In this document: one piece after another, positions 7,217-10,533 of the stretch
Layout of the letters: every line of letters begins with the position of its first letter
How positions within the stretch are numbered: position 1 is the first letter of the stretch
Assembly: GCA_934463175.1 (NCBI GenBank)
Contig: CAKSIW010000086.1
Location: forward strand, 1 to 10,533
Direction of reading: 5' to 3'
Length of the DNA: 10,533 nucleotides
Origin: an uncultured Clostridia bacterium
GTDB lineage: Bacteria; Bacillota; Clostridia; Monoglobales; Monoglobaceae
Notes under the pieces: model-generated
Database searches by the model: none
The model's input: only the letters and a program-made list of their open reading frames with translations
What the model was told of the DNA's origin: nothing
Program-made: the position numbers and the translations under genes

Positions 7217-7372
7217 TTAAGAAAAGGAGTTGCCGAAAAGCGCTCAATTCAAGCAATAGAATTGTGTAATTTAACACATAAAAATATAGACCGGATAACA
7301 TCGGACGGGGTTCACCCAACCGAGTTGATGTATGGAAAAATTGCAGATAAGATTACGAAGAATATACAGTAA
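7217..7372 (+). pseudogene. C-terminal end of an SGNH/GDSL hydrolase
   Basis: About 51 residues are open up to TAA at 7370-7372. They contain ITSDGVHPTELMYGKIADKI, the block V signature of SGNH hydrolases in which Asp (codon 7304-7306) and His (codon 7313-7315) complete the catalytic triad. Nothing of the Ser block (GDS), the Gly block or the Asn block remains upstream, so at least 150 residues are missing. The intact gene was probably a carbohydrate acetyl-esterase-like enzyme, as often found with pectin or xylan loci. The substrate is not deducible. Confidence 0.65.
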
Positions 7373-7405
7373 AGAATATCAAACGAACTATGGAGGTAAA
7401 AGAAA

Positions 7406-7653
7406 ATGGCAAAGGATATGTTGGACTTCAATGTAGAGCACAGCAAGAAAATTGACTCAAGTAAAAATTAAAGATCGGCATTATAGGTACGGGATGGATT
7501 GCGGACGCACATATTCAGCAATACGTTCAGATGCCCGATGTGGAGATTGTGGCAGGCGCGGATTTGGTTGAAGGAAAGGCAGAGGCATTTTTTAAAAGAC
7601 ATAATGTAGAGGGCGTTCGCTGCTATCCTGACCATAATACTAAGCAGGAGTAG
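7406..7653 (+). pseudogene. Gfo/Idh/MocA oxidoreductase, N-terminal remnant with frameshift
   Basis: The ATG at 7406 has a good GGAGGT site 8 bases upstream. The first frame gives about 20 residues ending in TAA at 7469-7471. Adding one A to the A5 run at 7463-7467 would restore SSKKLKIGIIGTGWIADAHI, the Rossmann dinucleotide motif GxGxxA/H of Gfo/Idh/MocA dehydrogenases, followed by MPDVEIVAGADLVEGKAEAF. The frame then stops at 7651-7653 after about 80 residues, whereas the family is about 330-400 residues, so the substrate domain has been deleted. The ancestor was an NAD(P)-dependent sugar or inositol dehydrogenase. Two separate lesions (one-base deletion and large 3' deletion) mark it as dead. 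Confidence 0.78.
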
Positions 7654-7656
7654 CAT

Positions 7657-8100
7657 ATGAATAACAAATATATAGGTCATCCTTCTCAAATATGCGGAGT
7701 AAAAGAGGTTCGTATGGTTGGCGGCAAGGCTGATGGCATGCGGCTTTTGGAGGTTCGCAACGGAATAGGGCTTGACTTTACCGTTTCTTTAGACAGAGGT
7801 GCGGACATGCCATATATGTACTTTAAGGGCAATAGTATGGCGTATATTGCGCCGTGCGGGATGGTTTCAGCACAATACTACGATAAGGATGGTATCGGTT
7901 TTTTAAAATCGTTTACAGCAGGCTTTATCACCACTTGCGGGCTGACCGCGGTCGGCAGCCCGTGTGAGGATAATAGAGAAATATTGCCGCTTCACGGCAA
8001 TATTTCTCATACTCCCTGCGAGCAGTTTTCATATTGTCAGGATGAGGAGTATATAAAAATTACTGACGTTGTTCGCGGGGCAATCCCTCATTTTGTGTAA
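7657..8100 (+). pseudogene. DUF4432 (aldose-1-epimerase-like) gene truncated by IS256-type element
   Basis: 147 residues are readable from the ATG at 7657, which is preceded by AGGAG in the last codons of the former upstream gene. Motifs of the DUF4432 galactose-mutarotase-like fold are visible: LDRGADMPYMYFKG, IAPCGMV, FLKSFTAGFITTCGL at 83-97, and LPLHGNISHTP with the family's conserved His-Gly. Intact members are about 300-360 residues and are beta-sandwich proteins, commonly found in carbohydrate operons and presumed to handle sugar anomers. The frame ends artificially at TAA 8098-8100, inside the insertion-sequence end (CCTCATTTTGTGTAAAC). The last few residues therefore come from the IS, and the second half of the gene is lost from this place. 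A truncated product without the C-terminal strands is unlikely to fold. Confidence 0.75.
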
Positions 8101-8148
8101 ACCTCAAATTAGGCTCCAAAATGATCATATCATCTAAATGTTTTTTGT

Positions 8149-8179
8149 GGGCTGAGAGCCGGATTTCGGCTTTCAGCCC
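8149..8179. repeat. 13-bp inverted repeat inside the IS remnant
   Basis: GGGCTGAGAGCCG (8149-8161) pairs with CGGCTTTCAGCCC (8167-8179) with one G-U pair and a 5-base loop. A run of six T lies before it on the + strand (8141-8146), which reads as A after the hairpin on the - strand. It is therefore not a standard terminator for the transposase, although it lies in its 3' flank. Confidence 0.6.
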
Positions 8180-8212
8180 TTAGCTGTAATTTAGCATGAA
8201 ATTGCCGGTATG

Positions 8213-8253
8213 TCAAGGGCGCCCTCGCCAGAGGGCGTTTATTTCACCCTTGA
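8213..8253. repeat. Two-part inverted repeat just past the transposase stop
   Basis: The outer arms TCAAGGG (8213-8219) and CCCTTGA (8247-8253) enclose an inner hairpin, CGCCCTC (8220-8226) with GAGGGCG (8231-8237), loop GCCA. On the - strand it lies 20-60 bases after the transposase stop. It may act as a transcription stop or protect the element from outside transcription. No strong U-tail is seen. Confidence 0.5.
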
Positions 8254-8271
8254 TTTGACGGCTATTTTATG

Positions 8272-8553
8272 CTACTGCGGTAATCTATCGGCAAAGAATA
8301 TTTCAAGCTGTGAGTGGATTTGTCCCCAGTCTTTGCGCTTGCCTGTCCACTTTTTCGTAATGTCTATCATTGCAAGATAAAGCATTTTTAAAAGACTGTC
8401 ATCGGTCGGAAATACGCTTTTATTTTTTGTAACCTTCCGAAGCTGTCGGTTAAATCCCTCTATCGTATTCGTTGTATAAATCAAGGTTCTGACCGCCTCC
8501 GGATACTTGAAATATGTCGATAAATTTGCCCAATTTGCCCGCCACGAAATAGC
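8272..8553 (-). pseudogene. IS256-family transposase, C-terminal fragment
   Basis: About 91 residues of clear homology run from SWRANWANLS to the stop at 8272-8274. The segment holds FKYPEAVRTLIYTTNTIEGF followed by NRQLRKVTKNKSVFPTDD and LLKMLYLAM, the family's highly conserved C-terminal block with the TTNxIE...NxxLRK motif. Full-length members are about 390-400 residues, so roughly three quarters, including the two catalytic Asp residues, are gone. The apparent upstream extension of the frame to 8637 (residues beginning MYEQH) is antisense to the AraC remnant and not part of the protein. No activity is expected. Confidence 0.8.
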
Positions 8554-8855
8554 TATTTTATATAAATGAAAACTATCGTAAAAAGCTTTCGCTTGAGGAT
8601 GTTTCACAATATATAAATCTAAGTGTTGTTCATACAAGCCGCCTGTTTAAAAAGGAAACCGGAAAAACCGTCCTTGATTATATAAACGAGGTTAAACTTA
8701 CAAAGGCAAAGCAAATGCTTGATACCGGAAAATACAAAGTTTATGAAGTTGCTGACGAACTGGGCTTTAATAACTCACACTATTTTTCGACATTATTTAA
8801 AAAATTTTCAGGACTTACACCAAGTGAATATTTGCAAAACAAACATCTGAATTAG
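8553..8855 (+). pseudogene. AraC-family regulator, C-terminal DNA-binding domain remnant
   Basis: Opposite and beyond the transposase fragment, the + strand frame from 8553 to TAG 8853-8855 reads YINENYRKKLSLEDVSQYIN, then LSVVHTSRLFKKETGKTV, and finally VADELGFNNSHYFSTLFKKF with GLTPSEY. These are the two helix-turn-helix units and the signature end of AraC/XylS regulators (about 100 residues). The closest style is YesN-like response regulators or sugar-sensing AraC proteins. There is no start codon with a ribosome site; an in-frame TAG at 8550-8552 and the IS junction lie just before. The sensor half has been removed. The intact gene may once have regulated the neighbouring carbohydrate genes. 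A free C-terminal domain could bind DNA if translated, but nothing here suggests that it is. Confidence 0.8.
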
Positions 8856-8892
8856 TATCTTACTAAAAACATATTATATGCCGATATAATTT

Positions 8893-8932
8893 ATTATGAC
8901 ACCAACATGCAAAAGCATGCTGGTGTCATAAT
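8893..8932. repeat. 18-bp nearly perfect inverted repeat with AAAA loop
   Basis: ATTATGACACCAACATGC pairs with GCATGCTGGTGTCATAAT over 18 positions with a single A-C mismatch. The AAAA loop is at 8911-8914. It sits 37 bases past the AraC stop. It could end transcription in either direction, but no T-run of note follows on either strand. Alternatively it is a protein-binding palindrome or a trace of a small mobile repeat. Confidence 0.6.
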
Positions 8933-9046
8933 CTGACTATAATAATTTTATCAGCGATTGTTTACTTCATAAATAACTCAAATCCCTATTTTTCAACGCA
9001 TTGGAGCGTTTTTGACAGTCAGGCATTTAACTACTAATTACAGAAC

Positions 9047-9087
9047 AAAAACATGACAAAAAACTAATAAGCTTCTATCATGTTTTT
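9047..9087 (-). terminator. Candidate terminator of the sigma/signal-peptidase operon
   Basis: On the - strand, right after the signal peptidase stop, AAAAACATGA (9087-9078) can pair with TCATGTTTTT (9056-9047). The second arm ends in a run of U's, and another U6 run lies in the 21-base loop. The stem is AT-rich and weak, so confidence is low. Confidence 0.35.
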
Positions 9088-9090
9088 TAA

Positions 9091-9471
9091 TCAATACAGC
9101 ATTTTTGCTTTAATCTCATTTTTACGTACATATGGTTCTGCCCAATATCGTGAATCAAACGAATTGTTTCGATTGTCGCCCATGACAAAATAACTGCCAT
9201 TGGGGACAATATAAGTAAATCCGTTTTCGGTAATCCGCTCTCCTTCTGTTGCCGCTATGCGTTTGACCAGCATTTTTCCATCATGCTCAAATATTATAAT
9301 ATCTCCGGTTTTCAGTTCACCATAAATTCTGCTGCCGATAATGTAACTTCCGGATTTCAGTGTCGGTTCCATAGACTCACTCGGAACATATCCGATAAAA
9401 GGGAAACACTTGAATGCCAGTACAATAACAAACAGAATCAATCCCGGTATTATAAATCTCTTTTTTATCAT
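9091..9471 (-). CDS. lepB: Signal peptidase I, very short form
   Basis: 126 residues. An N-terminal membrane helix spans about residues 5-23, followed by the S26 motifs: SESMEPTL with catalytic Ser33, GDIIIF at 56-61, LVKRIAATEGE with catalytic Lys70, and GDNRNNSFDSRYW at 98-110. The Ser/Lys dyad marks it as bacterial type, not the Ser/His SipW/archaeal type. It would cut signal peptides on the outer face of the membrane. Typical Gram-positive enzymes are about 170-190 residues, so this one is a minimal version with a short region between Lys and the GDNR box, yet all active-site blocks are present. Its ATG overlaps the sigma-factor stop by ATGA, implying translational coupling. It may be devoted to products switched on by that sigma factor rather than being the housekeeping enzyme. 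Confidence 0.87.
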   Translation of the reverse strand: MIKKRFIIPGLILFVIVLAFKCFPFIGYVPSESMEPTLKSGSYIIGSRIYGELKTGDIIIFEHDGKMLVKRIAATEGERITENGFTYIVPNGSYFVMGDNRNNSFDSRYWAEPYVRKNEIKAKMLY

Positions 9472-10022
9472 ACAGCATCACCGGTGAAGTATAAGTCGTT
9501 AAGTTCAGGAATTTTACGCAGGTACTTTCGTGCTTTTGACATTTGCGCTGTCACGATATTCGTCCGCATATGAAGCCTTTTGCCGATTTCCTTGCACGAA
9601 TATCCTCCTACAACAGACATCATTAATGCGTCAATTCCTTTTGCAATACCGTTGGGTGTGCCCTTTTTTACTTTATTTATTGTTTCGATACATTCAACCT
9701 GCGTTTCAAATGAGGGAGTAGCAGCTTCTTCAGCTCGAATACTGTTGATATCCTCAAGTAATTGTTCCGCTTTGGATTTTTTCACTCCATAGCGCAGAGC
9801 GTCGCAAATTTCATTCCAGATAAGTCTATACGCATATGTAGAGAAAGTCCCGCCGCAATCACTGTAAGCTGCCTTGCATAAACCGATACAGCTGATTTGA
9901 AACAGATCATCATAAGAATAAAAGTTTGGAGTATCCAAACCGTGAATTTTATCGCTTATAACTTTACCGACAAGTCCCATATTTTCTTCGACTTTCTTTT
10001 GCATTTCTTTCGTTAATGTCAT
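9468..10022 (-). CDS. Sigma-70 family RNA polymerase sigma factor
   Basis: 184 residues. Region 2 is visible at about 37-77 (YDDLFQISCIGLCKAAY, FSTYAYRLIWNEICDALR), with the aromatic/basic pattern used for -10 recognition and core binding. Region 4 is at about 130-170 (GYSCKEIGKRLHMRTNIVTA with MSKARKYLRKI), a helix-turn-helix for the -35 element. A linker of about 50 residues joins them, and there is no region 1.1 or 3. The layout suits a small alternative sigma factor of the type seen in clostridial sporulation-like, phage and conjugative-element modules. The ribosome site AAAGGAG (plus-strand positions 10035-10041) lies 12 bases before the ATG. The start overlaps the stop of the upstream zinc-finger gene and the end overlaps signal peptidase, so three genes are tightly coupled. 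No anti-sigma gene is visible. Target promoters are unknown. Confidence 0.82.
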   Translation of the reverse strand: MTLTKEMQKKVEENMGLVGKVISDKIHGLDTPNFYSYDDLFQISCIGLCKAAYSDCGGTFSTYAYRLIWNEICDALRYGVKKSKAEQLLEDINSIRAEEAATPSFETQVECIETINKVKKGTPNGIAKGIDALMMSVVGGYSCKEIGKRLHMRTNIVTAQMSKARKYLRKIPELNDLYFTGDAV

Positions 10023-10354
10023 GATGCCAGCGCACTCCTTTCAAAATTTTTTCTTTCACGCTTTTTCCTTAAATAGTGTTCATATTCCTTTTTGCTTTCC
10101 TCAATGACAATATTGCAATAATACTCACTCAAATATCCGATATGAGCTTCCCGCTGTGGTGCGCCGAGCAAGCCGGCAAGCCACTGATATGCCTCCTGCT
10201 TAGTCATATAGTCATCGCGGATCAGTTTTGAAAAATGTTTGTGTGCTTCATTTCTGAGCATGCGAAGCTTACGGTCTGCCATTGTTCCCACCGGAATATT
10301 TGTTCCTGTATGAACGCGCACAATACATTGCCAACAATATGGATTACACACCGG
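10019..10354 (-). pseudogene. DUF3268-like zinc-finger protein, 5' end missing
   Basis: From about 10354 the - strand frame reads VCNPYCWQCIVRVHTGTNIP, then VGTMADRKLRMLRNEAHKHF and AYQWLAGLLGAPQREAHIGY, ending in a charged, basic helix. This fits DUF3268-type zinc-finger-containing proteins, in which GTNxPxGTMA, an R-x-LR-x-x-AH helix and the AYxWLA..LG...HIG block are conserved. Intact members begin with an additional CPYC knuckle and about 20 residues, absent here. Upstream of 10354 the frame only mirrors the leader of the oppositely oriented oxidoreductase gene. The gene thus seems cut off at a junction, though an internal ATG at 10280-10282 with GGTGGGA nearby could start a shortened form. 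The stop overlaps the sigma start by ATGA. The family is common in phages and mobile elements; its function is not established. Confidence 0.6.
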
Positions 10355-10366
10355 ATATAAAATTAT

Positions 10367-10373
10367 AAGGAGG
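10367..10373 (+). promoter_or_regulatory. Strong ribosome site of the quinone oxidoreductase gene
   Basis: A full AAGGAGG lies 8 bases before the ATG at 10382. A TATAAA-like hexamer lies at 10356-10361, but no well-spaced -35 box is found, so the promoter is undecided. Confidence 0.75.
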
Positions 10374-10381
10374 AAGATAAA

Positions 10382-10533
10382 ATGAAAGCAATACTTGTAA
10401 ATGATGATCAAAGCTTAAGATGGGATAACGTTCCCGACCCGATCGCAAAACCCGAGGACGTTTTGGTAAAGATTGAGTATGCCGCACTTAACCGCGCCGA
10501 CTTGATGCAGCGCGAGGTTGACTATCCGCCGCC
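10382..10533 (+). CDS. NAD(P)H:quinone oxidoreductase, PIG3-type (5' part only)
   Basis: Fifty residues are visible before the window ends. The start MKAILVNDD, the block EDVLVKIEYAALNRADLMQR and the DYPPP run match the N-terminal GroES-like domain of zinc-independent medium-chain dehydrogenases of the PIG3/quinone oxidoreductase type (typically NRADLLQRxGxYPPP). The enzyme reduces quinones with NADPH using a Rossmann domain that lies past the window. The ATG is supported by an ideal ribosome site. It points away from the broken zinc-finger gene, with only about 28 bases between, and seems unrelated to the sugar operon. Confidence 0.85.
   Translation, partial: MKAILVNDDQSLRWDNVPDPIAKPEDVLVKIEYAALNRADLMQREVDYPP

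Larger units (their letters stand above)
8081..8553 (-). mobile_element. Truncated IS256-family insertion sequence
   Basis: The left boundary is set by TCCCTCATTTTGTGTAAAC (from about 8083), which resembles IS256-family termini (TTTGTGTAAA core) and interrupts the DUF4432 gene. The element carries the 3' quarter of its transposase on the - strand (8272-8547) and about 190 bases of downstream non-coding DNA with two strong inverted repeats. The right part (transposase N-terminus and the other end) is missing. At about 8548-8556 the sequence changes to an AraC regulator read on the + strand. It is a dead remnant of an element normally about 1.3 kb long. The exact ends are uncertain by several bases. 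Confidence 0.7.
8856..9090. other. Gene-free spacer between AraC remnant and signal peptidase gene
   Basis: No credible coding frame is seen on either strand. The stretch is AT-rich and holds a long imperfect hairpin at 8893-8932, a small stem (AACGC 8995-8999 with GCGTT 9006-9010) followed by T's on the + strand, and a candidate terminator for the - strand genes at 9047-9087. It probably marks the boundary between the decayed sugar locus and the sigma/signal-peptidase cassette. Confidence 0.5.

Noticed and set aside
5820..8100. CRISPR array or diversity-generating repeat as explanation of the disrupted region
   Set aside because: No regularly spaced repeats and no reverse transcriptase-like frame. 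The fragments are recognisable gene remnants.
8548..8637. N-terminal part (MYEQH...) of the - strand transposase frame
   Set aside because: It is antisense to the AraC DNA-binding domain. Transposase homology begins only at SWRANW, so the extension is not part of the transposase.
10355..10411. Hydrophobic N-terminal extension (MIIIYKYCFHFIFLL) on the zinc-finger frame, looking like a membrane segment
   Set aside because: It is the reverse complement of the AT-rich leader and first codons of the oxidoreductase. It has no ribosome site and is not part of the family.

Overview
The window looks like a chromosomal stretch of an anaerobic, plant-fibre-degrading Clostridia (Firmicutes). This is inferred from the strong AAGGAGG-type ribosome sites, use of GTG and TTG starts, moderate GC, the type of secreted multi-module protein at the left edge, and the family make-up. 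No rRNA, tRNA or CRISPR array was seen, and the species cannot be named from the sequence.

Region A (1-5801, + strand) is a working carbohydrate-use locus. It opens with the C-terminal part of a large, probably secreted, modular protein with two lectin-like (concanavalin-type) segments. After a possible terminator comes a tight four-gene unit with gaps of 18-32 bases: a GH130 mannoside phosphorylase-like enzyme, a nucleoside-hydrolase-family protein, a ribokinase and a GH105 unsaturated glucuronyl/rhamnogalacturonyl hydrolase. The secreted protein would act outside the cell. GH105 and GH130 would process oligosaccharides in the cytoplasm. The hydrolase plus ribokinase would release ribose from a riboside and phosphorylate it.

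Region B (5820-8855) is a gene graveyard continuing the same locus. In order it holds a GH29 fucosidase-like gene broken by a 7-base duplication and two in-frame stops, a C-terminal glycosidase-like remnant, an unrecognised frameshifted piece, the last 50 or so residues of an SGNH esterase, the N-terminus of a Gfo/Idh/MocA oxidoreductase with a one-base deletion, the N-terminal part of a DUF4432 (aldose-epimerase-like) gene, a truncated IS256-family element on the - strand, and the DNA-binding end of an AraC-type regulator. The simplest history is a sugar-use operon that lost selection, took an IS insertion, and was then eroded by deletions.

Region C (8856-10354) has a gene-free spacer with hairpins, then three - strand genes linked by 4-base ATGA overlaps: a DUF3268-like zinc-finger protein missing its 5' end, a sigma-70-family factor and a very short signal peptidase I. 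They look like an accessory or mobile-element cassette. Region D (10382-10533, + strand) is the start of a PIG3-type NAD(P)H:quinone oxidoreductase. It runs head-to-head against the broken zinc-finger gene, which suggests a rearrangement junction near 10350.
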